Part shown: in pieces, positions 6,693 to 13,396 of the stretch
Layout: each line of letters opens with the position of its first letter
Position numbering within the stretch: position 1 is the stretch's first letter
Assembly (NCBI GenBank): GCA_019683625.1
Contig: JADGHY010000021.1
Span: 1 to 15,250, forward strand
Reading direction: 5' to 3'
Origin: Thermoflavifilum sp.
GTDB taxonomy: Bacteria > Bacteroidota > Bacteroidia > Chitinophagales > Chitinophagaceae
Length of the DNA stretch: 15,250 bases
Program-made: the position numbers and the translations under genes
Notes under the pieces: generated by a model
Seen by the model: only the letters and a program-made list of their open reading frames with translations
Databases searched by the model: none
Told to the model about the DNA's origin: nothing

Positions 6693-8036
6693 ATGAAAAC
6701 AATATTTGCATTGCTGTTTTTTTGCTGGCTAATACCTGCTCCAACACTTGCCCAGCCAGGATACCAGCCTACGCCCGAAAATCTTCAGGCCAGAGAAGAT
6801 TTTCAGAATCGCCGCTTCGGCATGTTTATTCATTGGGGCATTTACAGCATATTGGGCGATGGAGAATGGGTCATGCATAATGAACATATTTCCTATCACG
6901 ATTATAGCCGACTCGCCAGTTTGTTTTATCCCTATGCCTTCGATGCCAAACAATGGGTAGCCCTCGCCAAGGCAGCCGGCATGAAATATATCACCATCAC
7001 TTCCAGGCATCATGATGGATTCAGCATGTTTGCCACCCAGGCTACGCCCTACAATGTGGTGGATGCTACACCCTGGCATCATGATCCGCTCAAAGATCTT
7101 GCAGCAGAATGCCGCAAACAGGGGTTAAAATTGTTTTTTTACTATTCGTTGCTCGACTGGGGAAGGCCCGACTATGGCTTTGGACAGCCTATTGTCAACG
7201 GAAAGCCTTTGCATGCCGACTGGGATCATTATATCGAGTTTATGAAAACCCAGCTCACCGAATTGCTCACACAATACGGCCCTATTGGCGGTATCTGGTT
7301 TGATGGAGAATGGGAAAGACCGGAGGCCAACTGGCATCTGGATGAAATTTATGCCTTGATTCATCGCCTGCAACCCCAGGCCCTTATCGTCAACAACCAT
7401 CATCACGACCCAGAACCCGGGCAGGATTTTCAGGAGTTTGAGAAAGATCTTCCCGGTGGCAATTCGCACGGATGGAATACCGGCGGCGTAAGCAAAACCC
7501 TTCCGCTGGAATCCTGTGAAACCATGAACAACAGCTGGGGATTTACCCTTGCCGATCATCATTTTAAATCGGTTAAACAAATTATTCATCTGCTGGTCAA
7601 TGATGCCGGACGCAATGCTAACCTGCTGCTCAACGTGGGGCCTATGCCCGATGGCCGCATCCAGCAGGAGTTTGTGGATACCCTTCTGGCCGTTGGCAAA
7701 TGGATGCAAACGTATGGGAACACCATCTACAATACACGGGCAGGCATCATTCCACCACAGCCATGGGGCGTGAGCACACAAGTCCACGACACCTTATACC
7801 TGCACGTGCTGCAGGTGCCCGACAATGGCCTGTTGTTCATCCCCAATGTTGCCCAACGCCTGGTCTCGGCTGTGGATTTCGATCAACATAAACCCCTACG
7901 TTTCAAACAGCAACCAGAAGGCATTTTCTTGTATCTTGATGCTCAACATGCTAATCCCATTGATGAGATTCTGATCCTGAAATTTTCTCCTGCGCCAAAC
8001 CGCTCCTTCAAGCATCCGGTAATGGCCCAGCCTTAA
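6693..8036 (+). CDS. Secreted alpha-L-fucosidase, GH29
   Basis: Hydrolyses terminal alpha-L-fucose from glycans with retention of configuration. From ATG 6693 the protein has 447 residues and opens with a signal peptide (MKTIFALLFF, hydrophobic core, cleavage near TLAQ), so it is exported, probably to the periplasm; there is no lipobox Cys. GH29 blocks: RFGMFIHWGIYS (41-52), SRHHDGFSMF (104-113), FFYYSLLDW (148-156), GGIWFDGEWE (199-208) with probable nucleophile Asp204, ETMNNSWGF (276-284), and LLLNVGPMPDG (311-321). About 100 residues after this form the usual C-terminal beta domain. The acid/base residue was not assigned. An in-frame ATG at 6669, directly after the SDR stop, would add eight residues ahead of the signal peptide and cannot be excluded. 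The protein links the cluster to fucose release. Confidence 0.93.
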   Translation: MKTIFALLFFCWLIPAPTLAQPGYQPTPENLQAREDFQNRRFGMFIHWGIYSILGDGEWVMHNEHISYHDYSRLASLFYPYAFDAKQWVALAKAAGMKYITITSRHHDGFSMFATQATPYNVVDATPWHHDPLKDLAAECRKQGLKLFFYYSLLDWGRPDYGFGQPIVNGKPLHADWDHYIEFMKTQLTELLTQYGPIGGIWFDGEWERPEANWHLDEIYALIHRLQPQALIVNNHHHDPEPGQDFQEFEKDLPGGNSHGWNTGGVSKTLPLESCETMNNSWGFTLADHHFKSVKQIIHLLVNDAGRNANLLLNVGPMPDGRIQQEFVDTLLAVGKWMQTYGNTIYNTRAGIIPPQPWGVSTQVHDTLYLHVLQVPDNGLLFIPNVAQRLVSAVDFDQHKPLRFKQQPEGIFLYLDAQHANPIDEILILKFSPAPNRSFKHPVMAQP

Positions 8037-8075
8037 TCCTGATAGGTAAAAAGCAATCCTCAAACATTTTGAACC

Positions 8076-8927
8076 ATGAAATTAGGTCGCATAGGTGCTC
8101 CCAGATATGAAAAGCCCGCCATTTGGCAAGATGGCCGTTGGATCGATGTTTCGGCTTTTGGAGAAGATTATGATGAACAATTTTTTGCTACAAATGGTAT
8201 CCGGCGTTTACAACAATGGTTGGATACCCATATTGCCGATTGCCCGGAAATATCGGCAATGCGTGTGGGACCTTGTGTGAAAAAGCCATCTAAAATCATT
8301 TGCATTGGCCTAAATTATGCAGATCATGCTCGGGAAACAGGAGCCAATATTCCGGTTTCTCCAGTAATTTTTCTGAAAGCGCCCTCAGCGCTTTGCGGAG
8401 TGAGTGATCCGCTGATGATTCCGGAAGGAAGCCAGAAAACAGATTGGGAAGTGGAACTGGCGGTGGTGATAGGTAAAAAGGCTACGCATGTGCCCAAAAT
8501 AGCAGCTATGGACTATGTAGCCGGTTATACGATGATGAATGATTACAGCGAGCGGCATTATCAACTCGAAGATACGGGTCAATGGACCAAAGGTAAAAGC
8601 TTCGACAGCTTTGCCCCGCTGGGGCCATGGTTGGTTACGCCGGATGAAATACCTGATCCCCATCGGCTGAATCTTTGGCTTAGCGTCAATGATGAGAAGC
8701 AACAACAAAGCAATACCCGGGAAATGATTTTTCAGATTCCGTTTCTCATTCACTACCTCAGCCGGCTCATGACGCTTTGTCCGGGCGATATTATTTCCAC
8801 GGGTACGCCGGCGGGAGTGGGCATGGGCAAACATCCCGCCCGCTTTTTAAAACCCGGCGACGTGATTGCCTATGGCATTGAAGGACTGGGTGAAGTCCGG
8901 CAACAGGCTATTGCTTTTCGGGCATAA
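8076..8927 (+). CDS. FAH-family hydrolase, probable 2,4-diketo-3-deoxy-L-fuconate hydrolase
   Basis: A 283-residue fumarylacetoacetate-hydrolase-fold enzyme. After an N-terminal domain of about 65 residues come ICIGLNYADHARETG (75-89), SQKTDWEVELAVVIGK (119-134) with metal ligands Glu125 and Glu127, NDYSER (155-160) with Asp156 as third ligand, WTKGKSFDSFAPLGPWLV (170-187), and STGTPAGVGMG (241-251). The combination of SQKTDWEVEL, NDYSERHYQLE and GKSFDSFAPLGPWLV matches the subgroup that hydrolyses 2,4-diketo-3-deoxy-L-fuconate (or rhamnonate) to pyruvate and lactate; annotation pipelines often name such proteins ureidoglycolate lyase. Neighbouring SDR and GH29 genes favour the fucose role. 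It starts 39 nt after the fucosidase stop, same strand, so co-transcription is likely. Confidence is high for the family and about 0.65 for the substrate. Confidence 0.9.
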   Translation: MKLGRIGAPRYEKPAIWQDGRWIDVSAFGEDYDEQFFATNGIRRLQQWLDTHIADCPEISAMRVGPCVKKPSKIICIGLNYADHARETGANIPVSPVIFLKAPSALCGVSDPLMIPEGSQKTDWEVELAVVIGKKATHVPKIAAMDYVAGYTMMNDYSERHYQLEDTGQWTKGKSFDSFAPLGPWLVTPDEIPDPHRLNLWLSVNDEKQQQSNTREMIFQIPFLIHYLSRLMTLCPGDIISTGTPAGVGMGKHPARFLKPGDVIAYGIEGLGEVRQQAIAFRA

Positions 8928-8940
8928 GCCTGATTTTATT

Positions 8941-8948
8941 TATCTTGC
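8941..8948 (+). promoter_or_regulatory. Candidate -7 promoter box for the thioesterase gene
   Basis: TATCTTGC lies 18 nt before the ATG at 8967, in the 39-nt gap after the FAH gene. It has the same TAYYTTGC form as the boxes before gpmA and slyD. No good -33 element is seen; TTTTCG at 8915-8920 is a weak match at about 20 nt spacing. Confidence 0.3.
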
Positions 8949-8966
8949 TGATCTAATCTGGCAACC

Positions 8967-9434
8967 ATGCACCCCATCTGGTTTTCCCTGGACATCAATT
9001 TAGATACCTTGCATGAATGGTCGAAAGGTACCATGAGCGAGCATCTGGGCATTATCTTCACGGAAATAGGCCCGGATTATTTAAAAGCCATGATGCCGGT
9101 AAATGAGAGGACGCGACAACCTTATGGATTGCTGCATGGCGGCGCCTCGGCCACACTTGCCGAAACCCTGGGTAGCGTGGCAGCTGCCTTGGTGGTGGAT
9201 CCGGCACAGAAAGCCTGTGTGGGCATGGAAATCAATCTCAATCATATTCGCCCTGTCCGCCAAGGACGTGTGCATGGCATTGCCCGCCCCCTTCATATCG
9301 GCAAAACCACACAAGTATGGGATATCCGCATCACCGATGACAAAAACAAACTCGTGAGTGTGAGCCGCCTCACCGTGGCCATAATCGACCGTGCACAAGT
9401 CATGAAAAACCCTGATGCCAGCATGTTGCCATAA
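8967..9434 (+). CDS. menI: Hotdog-fold acyl-CoA thioesterase, probable 1,4-dihydroxy-2-naphthoyl-CoA hydrolase
   Basis: A single hotdog domain of 155 residues. The central block RQPYGLLHGGASATLAETLG (50-69) carries the catalytic elements of the E. coli MenI/YdiI and EntH group: Gln51, His57 and Glu66. Similarity to YdiI as remembered extends through EHLGIIFTEIG, MPVNERT, INLNHIRPVRQGRVHG and the SVSRLTVAI end, which supports a menaquinone-pathway hydrolase (release of 1,4-dihydroxy-2-naphthoate from its CoA ester); menaquinone is the usual quinone of Bacteroidota. The short tail after Ile138 is not conserved. It is downstream of the FAH gene on the same strand but has a candidate promoter of its own and no functional tie to fucose. 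Other PaaI-type thioesterases acting on phenylacetyl-CoA derivatives are the main alternative. Confidence 0.85.
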   Translation: MHPIWFSLDINLDTLHEWSKGTMSEHLGIIFTEIGPDYLKAMMPVNERTRQPYGLLHGGASATLAETLGSVAAALVVDPAQKACVGMEINLNHIRPVRQGRVHGIARPLHIGKTTQVWDIRITDDKNKLVSVSRLTVAIIDRAQVMKNPDASMLP

Positions 9435-9468
9435 CCCACACACTTACATCAGGGCCGCAATGGTTTGA

Positions 9469-9900
9469 TCAAAGAATTTCTACCAGCTCAATTTCAAAGA
9501 TGAGATCTTCGCCGGCCAAGGGATGATTGGCATCAAGCGTCACATATTCTTCCGTTACTTCCTGCACAATCACCGGAAATACCTGTCCCGCATCATTGCT
9601 CATCTGCAACTCCATGCCCACTTCCGGATGCAAATCGGGGGGAAACTGATTGCGGGGAAAATTTACCACCAGGCTTTCATCGCGTTCTCCATAAGCTTCT
9701 TCCTTCGGAATATTAACCGTTTTCTTTTCACCAACATGCATATTTAGTACCGCATCATCAAACCCTTTGATGACGGTGCCTGCACCTACTTCAAATTCAA
9801 ATGGCTCACGCCCTTCAGAAGAATCAAAGGTTAAGCCATTTGATAATTTGCCCAGATAATGCACCTTTACCGTGTCTCCTTTTTTAACAAATTTCGTCAT
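9469..9900 (-). CDS. slyD: FKBP-type peptidyl-prolyl isomerase, SlyD-like
   Basis: Catalyses cis-trans isomerisation of prolyl bonds and acts as a folding chaperone in the cytoplasm; no signal peptide is present. The 143 residues show a split FKBP domain (1-70 and about 121-143): VKVHYLGKL (11-19), GLTFDSSEGREPFEFEVGAG (22-41), VIKGFDDAVLNMHVGE (43-58), AYGER (69-73). An insert-in-flap domain lies at about 72-120, and DANHPLAG (123-130) is the SlyD/SlpA hallmark. It lacks the His/Cys-rich metal-binding tail of E. coli SlyD, as many short homologues do, so nickel binding is not indicated. It is convergent with the thioesterase gene (34-nt gap) and divergent from namZ (160-nt gap), and so is probably a single-gene transcript. 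Confidence 0.94.
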   Translation of the reverse strand: MTKFVKKGDTVKVHYLGKLSNGLTFDSSEGREPFEFEVGAGTVIKGFDDAVLNMHVGEKKTVNIPKEEAYGERDESLVVNFPRNQFPPDLHPEVGMELQMSNDAGQVFPVIVQEVTEEYVTLDANHPLAGEDLIFEIELVEIL

Positions 9901-9931
9901 GTGTGTTTTGATTAATTGTGATCAATATGAA

Positions 9932-9958
9932 GCAAGGTAACAAAAAACCCCGGGACAA
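9932..9958 (-). promoter_or_regulatory. Candidate promoter for slyD
   Basis: On the minus strand TACCTTGC (9939 to 9932) lies 31 nt before the slyD ATG. A TTG (9958 to 9956) lies 16 nt further upstream, near the spacing of Bacteroidota -33/-7 promoters (TTG and TAnnTTTG). It is the best of the three TAYYTTGC boxes because both elements are present. Confidence 0.45.
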
Positions 9959-10007
9959 GGATAAATGAGGAAAAAAATTTTCATTTTGCAATCAATTCTC
10001 TGTTTTT

Positions 10008-10037
10008 TTGTTTTTGTTTAATCAATACATATTTTCT
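10008..10037 (+). promoter_or_regulatory. Weak candidate promoter for namZ
   Basis: In the A/T-rich 160-nt divergent region, TTG at 10008-10010 (end of a T-run) is followed after 19 nt by TATTTTCT at 10030-10037, a two-mismatch form of TAnnTTTG. The spacing is right, but the base composition makes chance matches easy. Confidence 0.25.
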
Positions 10038-10060
10038 TCCGGAACCAATGAGCGCTGCAC

Positions 10061-11242
10061 ATGAATAAAAATAAGCTATGCAAAATAGCAGGGATGCTTT
10101 TAGGGCTCAGCATCTGGATTTGGCCTGTTCAGGCACAACGCATTGTTACCGGCGCTGAACGCATGGAAACTTATTTGCCATTGTTGAGGCATAAGCGGGT
10201 AGCATTGTTGGTAAACCAAACTTCTGTGGTAGCCGGTCAGAATTTGGTAGATACCTTGTTGAAGCGCGGAGTGCATGTGGTGAAAATTTTCAGTCCGGAA
10301 CACGGTTTCAGAGGTATGGCCTCTGCAGGCCAACACGTGGGCAACAGCATAGATACTGCAACTGGCCTACCCGTGATTTCTTTGTATGGTGCCGGGCATT
10401 ACAAACCTTCTGCAACTGATTTGCAGGATGTGGATGTGCTGGTTTATGATATTCAGGATGTGGGTGTACGTTTTTATACTTATATTTCTTCCTTGCAATA
10501 TCTTATGGAAGCGGCGGCCGAACACCATCTGCCGCTGATTGTACTGGATCGTCCCAACCCCAATGGGTTTTATGTGGATGGGCCGGTGCTGGATACCGCA
10601 TACCGATCGTTTGTGGGCATGCAGCCAATCCCCATCGTGTATGGCATGACGGCGGGAGAATATGCTCGCATGCTGAATGGAGAAGGCTGGCTGGCCAATC
10701 ACGCCCAATGTATCCTTAAGGTGATCCCTTGCCTGCACTACACCCACGACAGCCTGTATCAGCTGCCTGTGCCGCCCTCTCCCAATTTGCGCAACATGAA
10801 TGCCGTGTATCTGTATCCTTCCCTCTGCTTGTTTGAAGGTACGGCCATGAGCGTGGGCAGAGGCACGGATCATCCTTTTGAAATCTTTGGCCATCCTGAT
10901 TTTCCGGAACAATCTTTTCAATTTGTGCCTAAGAGCCAACCCGGTGCCTTGCATCCTTTGTATGAAAATCAGGTTTGTTACGGCTTTTCACTCATCCAAT
11001 CGCCGGCAAAAACCTTAGCAGAAATAGATCATCATCTGCAATTGAAATGGTTAATTCAGGCCTATCAATTATTCCCCGACCACGCTCATTTTTTTAATGC
11101 TTATTTTCAAAAGCTTGCCGGTAATGATGATCTGCAAAGGCAAATCGAGAATGGCCTGTCGGAACAAGCCATCCGCCAGAGCTGGGAGCCTGCACTGAAA
11201 CGTTTCTTGCGCATTCGTGCCAAATATCTGCTTTATCCTTGA
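10061..11242 (+). CDS. namZ: Exported exo-beta-N-acetylmuramidase, NamZ-like (DUF1343, GH171)
   Basis: The family removes terminal N-acetylmuramic acid from the non-reducing end of peptidoglycan fragments; characterised members include Bacillus subtilis NamZ (YbbC) and a Tannerella forsythia enzyme. The 393 residues begin with a signal peptide (positive MNKNKLCK, hydrophobic 9-21, cleavage near VQAQ at 23-26), so it acts in the periplasm or outside. Family blocks: VALLVNQTSVV (47-57), FSPEHGFRG (77-85, Glu80 a likely active-site residue), YDIQDVGVRFYTYISSL (129-145), VLDRPNPNG (161-169), GPVLD (174-178), PIPIVYGMTAGEYARMLNGE (189-208), and later PSPNLRNMNAVYLYPSLCLFEG and SVGRGTDHPFE. It runs to the end typical of DUF1343 proteins. 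fmt begins 4 nt after its stop, so the two are likely co-transcribed. Activity on muropeptides is inferred from the family. Confidence 0.92.
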   Translation: MNKNKLCKIAGMLLGLSIWIWPVQAQRIVTGAERMETYLPLLRHKRVALLVNQTSVVAGQNLVDTLLKRGVHVVKIFSPEHGFRGMASAGQHVGNSIDTATGLPVISLYGAGHYKPSATDLQDVDVLVYDIQDVGVRFYTYISSLQYLMEAAAEHHLPLIVLDRPNPNGFYVDGPVLDTAYRSFVGMQPIPIVYGMTAGEYARMLNGEGWLANHAQCILKVIPCLHYTHDSLYQLPVPPSPNLRNMNAVYLYPSLCLFEGTAMSVGRGTDHPFEIFGHPDFPEQSFQFVPKSQPGALHPLYENQVCYGFSLIQSPAKTLAEIDHHLQLKWLIQAYQLFPDHAHFFNAYFQKLAGNDDLQRQIENGLSEQAIRQSWEPALKRFLRIRAKYLLYP

Positions 11243-11246
11243 TGCT

Positions 11247-12188
11247 ATGCCAGGTGAACATCTTCGAATTGTTTTTTTAGGAACTGCAGCTTTTGGTGTG
11301 CCGGCATTGGAGGCATTGGTGCATTCATCTCATGAAGTGGTGGGTGTGGTGACTGCGCCTGAAAAGCCTGCCGGTAGAGGACTTAAGCCTACTGCATCTC
11401 CCATCAAGCTGGTAGCGCAGCAATATCGGATTCCTGTCTGGCAGCCGGTAAAACTCAAAGATCCCGCTTTCCTGGCCGAAATGCGCGCCTTACAGGCCGA
11501 TTTGCAAGTGGTGGTGGCTTTCCGGATGTTGCCCGAAGTGCTCTGGAAATTGCCACCCATGGGCACCATCAACATCCATGCTTCTTTGCTTCCCGATTAC
11601 CGGGGCGCTGCTCCTATCCAATGGGCCATCATCAACGGAGAAACGGAAACCGGGGTAACCATCTTTCAGCTTTCACACGATATCGATACCGGCGATATTC
11701 TTGCGCAGGAGAAAATACCCATTCTGCCCGGCGAAACAGCCGGAGAACTGCACGACAGGCTGAAGCAAATCGGTGCAGACTTGCTGATGAAAACACTGGA
11801 CGAGATGATCCATCATCAATTGCAACCTATTCCCCAACACCTGCTGATCAAGCCAGGAATGGTATTGCATGCGGCACCTAAAATCCAAAAGCAAGATGCC
11901 CAGATTCAATGGCATCGCACGGCTAAGGAAATTGTGCAACAAATCCTGGGTATGAACCCCAGTCCTGTTGCTTGGACTTGGCTCGATGGCAAAATGCTGC
12001 GCATCTTTCGGGCTCATGTTTGTGCTTCAACCCATTCAACACTGGCCATGCCGGGGAGTTGGGATACGGATGGCAAAACATATTTCCGATTCGCAGCTGC
12101 AGATGGTTGGGTGGAAATAGATGAATTGCAGCTCGAAGGCCGGAAACGCTTGCCCGTGCAAGAATTCCTCAAGGGATTCAGGAGATGA
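11247..12188 (+). CDS. fmt: Methionyl-tRNA formyltransferase
   Basis: Transfers a formyl group from 10-formyltetrahydrofolate to Met-tRNAi for translation initiation. It has 313 residues; E. coli Fmt has 315. The N-terminal formyltransferase domain starts LRIVFLGTAAFGVPALEAL (6-24). The discriminating loop PEKPAGRGLKPTASPIK follows (38-54). The catalytic triad is Asn109, His111 (INIHASLLPDYRGAAPIQW) and Asp147 (HDIDTGDIL). The C-terminal OB-fold domain includes PKIQKQDAQIQW (211-222), MNPSPVAWTW (236-245) and the end block LEGRKRLPVQEFLKG (296-310). ATG 11247 is preferred because the conserved N terminus follows at once; an upstream GTG at 11217 would lie inside namZ. It ends only 4 nt from the stop of the convergent LysM gene, leaving no room for separate terminators. 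Confidence 0.96.
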   Translation: MPGEHLRIVFLGTAAFGVPALEALVHSSHEVVGVVTAPEKPAGRGLKPTASPIKLVAQQYRIPVWQPVKLKDPAFLAEMRALQADLQVVVAFRMLPEVLWKLPPMGTINIHASLLPDYRGAAPIQWAIINGETETGVTIFQLSHDIDTGDILAQEKIPILPGETAGELHDRLKQIGADLLMKTLDEMIHHQLQPIPQHLLIKPGMVLHAAPKIQKQDAQIQWHRTAKEIVQQILGMNPSPVAWTWLDGKMLRIFRAHVCASTHSTLAMPGSWDTDGKTYFRFAAADGWVEIDELQLEGRKRLPVQEFLKGFRR

Positions 12189-12192
12189 GCGG

Positions 12193-13296
12193 CTACTTAT
12201 TTTCAGTTTCGAAATAATGCACGATGCAAAAAAATTTGTCCTGCATGGTGCCTAAATCTTTTTGAGCCGCATCGCTGATTTTCACGATCAGATTAGCATT
12301 TTCACCTAATTTGGGAATCCCGTCCAACACTTTTGCATAAATGGATTTGCCATTCAATGGATTGGTAATTTGGATGATTTGCCCGCGGGGTGCGGCATTA
12401 AACAACACATAATATTTTCGGGATGATGGCGGAATGTTGCTGGAAAACCAACCACCGGCTCCTCTGATCTCGGCCTGTTTCCAGCCAGGTTGATGTGCCT
12501 GCTGCTCATATTCTTGCAGAAAAGGACTTATCTCTGCTGTTTCTTGGGTATGCGAAAGGGCAGATGCGGATGTGCTGAATGCAGCTTCTGATAATGTATG
12601 CTCCCGAGAAGTATCTTTTCTTTCCGGATTGGGCTGTATAGCCAAAGCAGCAGATGGCTGCATGGCAATTTGCGGTTGCTTTTCCGGCAATGGTGGTGGA
12701 ATATGCCCGTTTTCTGCTGCTTTCGGATGCAAGGCCCGAAACATCAGAGCACTATCGGCCATCGCTGGGCTTGCTGACTGAGGTACGGAAGAAGGTGTTG
12801 CAGGTGCAACAGAAACATGGCTGGAAGCAAAGGATAAAGGCAAGGCATTGCTGTTAAAACGCATATAGCCCACCACCAGAAGCTGTCCGCTGCGGATGGC
12901 ATTATCTGTGAGATGATTCCACAGGCGCAAATCCTCGACAGTAGCCGGTTTATACAAGGTGCTGATATGGTACAACGTTTCACCGGGCATCACCTGATGG
13001 AAAACCGGTTGATAGCCTTGGGCTGGAATCTGATGAGGCTGAATGAAATTTTCCGGAAGCAATGGAATCTTAATGGTGGTATGCAGCCGCAGCACACTGT
13101 CCAACGTCATGCCATTGGCACGGGCTATCAGATCCGGATGCAACTGATAGATCTGCCCAAGCCTGTACCAGGTTTCACCAGGCATCACTTCATGTTGAAT
13201 ATAGCGTTGTGCTTGATATTGTTGAATGATAGATTGTGCCCACAAGGGTTTCACAACAAACATACACCATACAAGCATTCCCCAAAAGCGTTTCAT
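12193..13296 (-). CDS. Secreted protein with two LysM domains and a C-terminal RlpA-like domain
   Basis: A 367-residue exported protein. The signal peptide is MKRFWGMLVW onward, with cleavage near PLWAQ (17-21). LysM 1 is at about 33-79 (HEVMPGETWYRLGQIYQLHP) and LysM 2 at about 99-145 (HQVMPGETLYHISTLY); each ends in a hydrophobic strand. LysM domains bind the glycan of peptidoglycan. Residues 150-270 are a Ser/Ala/Pro/Gln-rich, low-complexity linker. Residues 280-362 (AGGWFSSNIPPSSRKYYVLF, IIQITNPLNGKSIYAKVLDG, NLIVKISDAAQKDLG) look like a divergent double-psi beta-barrel of the RlpA/barwin kind; the catalytic Asp of active RlpA could not be placed with confidence. A cell-wall binding role is likely; enzymatic activity is open. 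It lies 100 nt downstream of the ABC gene on the same strand. A weak -7-like TAATTTTA sits at 13321 to 13314. Confidence 0.85.
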   Translation of the reverse strand: MKRFWGMLVWCMFVVKPLWAQSIIQQYQAQRYIQHEVMPGETWYRLGQIYQLHPDLIARANGMTLDSVLRLHTTIKIPLLPENFIQPHQIPAQGYQPVFHQVMPGETLYHISTLYKPATVEDLRLWNHLTDNAIRSGQLLVVGYMRFNSNALPLSFASSHVSVAPATPSSVPQSASPAMADSALMFRALHPKAAENGHIPPPLPEKQPQIAMQPSAALAIQPNPERKDTSREHTLSEAAFSTSASALSHTQETAEISPFLQEYEQQAHQPGWKQAEIRGAGGWFSSNIPPSSRKYYVLFNAAPRGQIIQITNPLNGKSIYAKVLDGIPKLGENANLIVKISDAAQKDLGTMQDKFFCIVHYFETENK

Positions 13297-13371
13297 CCTC
13301 TTTGATTTTGGTGTAAAATTAAAGCAATGATGGTTCTCTCATCCACCTGTGAGAAGTTTAACGACTTATTT

Positions 13372-13390
13372 GCAGCTTATTAAAAGCCGC
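13372..13390 (-). terminator. Possible hairpin after the ABC transporter gene
   Basis: On the minus strand GCGGCTT, loop TTAAT and AAGCTGC form a 7-bp stem with one G-U pair, starting 6 nt after the ABC stop. No U-tract follows (AAATAAG), so termination is only suggested. It separates the ABC gene from the LysM gene in a 100-nt gap. Confidence 0.3.
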
Positions 13391-13396
13391 TTGGCA

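Noticed and set aside
9434..9469. Terminator between the convergent thioesterase and slyD genes
   Set aside because: The 34-nt gap shows no convincing stem or T-run.
11217..11246. Upstream GTG start for fmt
   Set aside because: It overlaps the namZ end; the extra ten residues have no family support, and ATG 11247 is next to the conserved N-terminal strand.
13335..13355. TCTCA/TGAGA inverted repeat upstream of the LysM gene
   Set aside because: Five pairs with an 8-nt loop, expected by chance; no position relative to a clear promoter.
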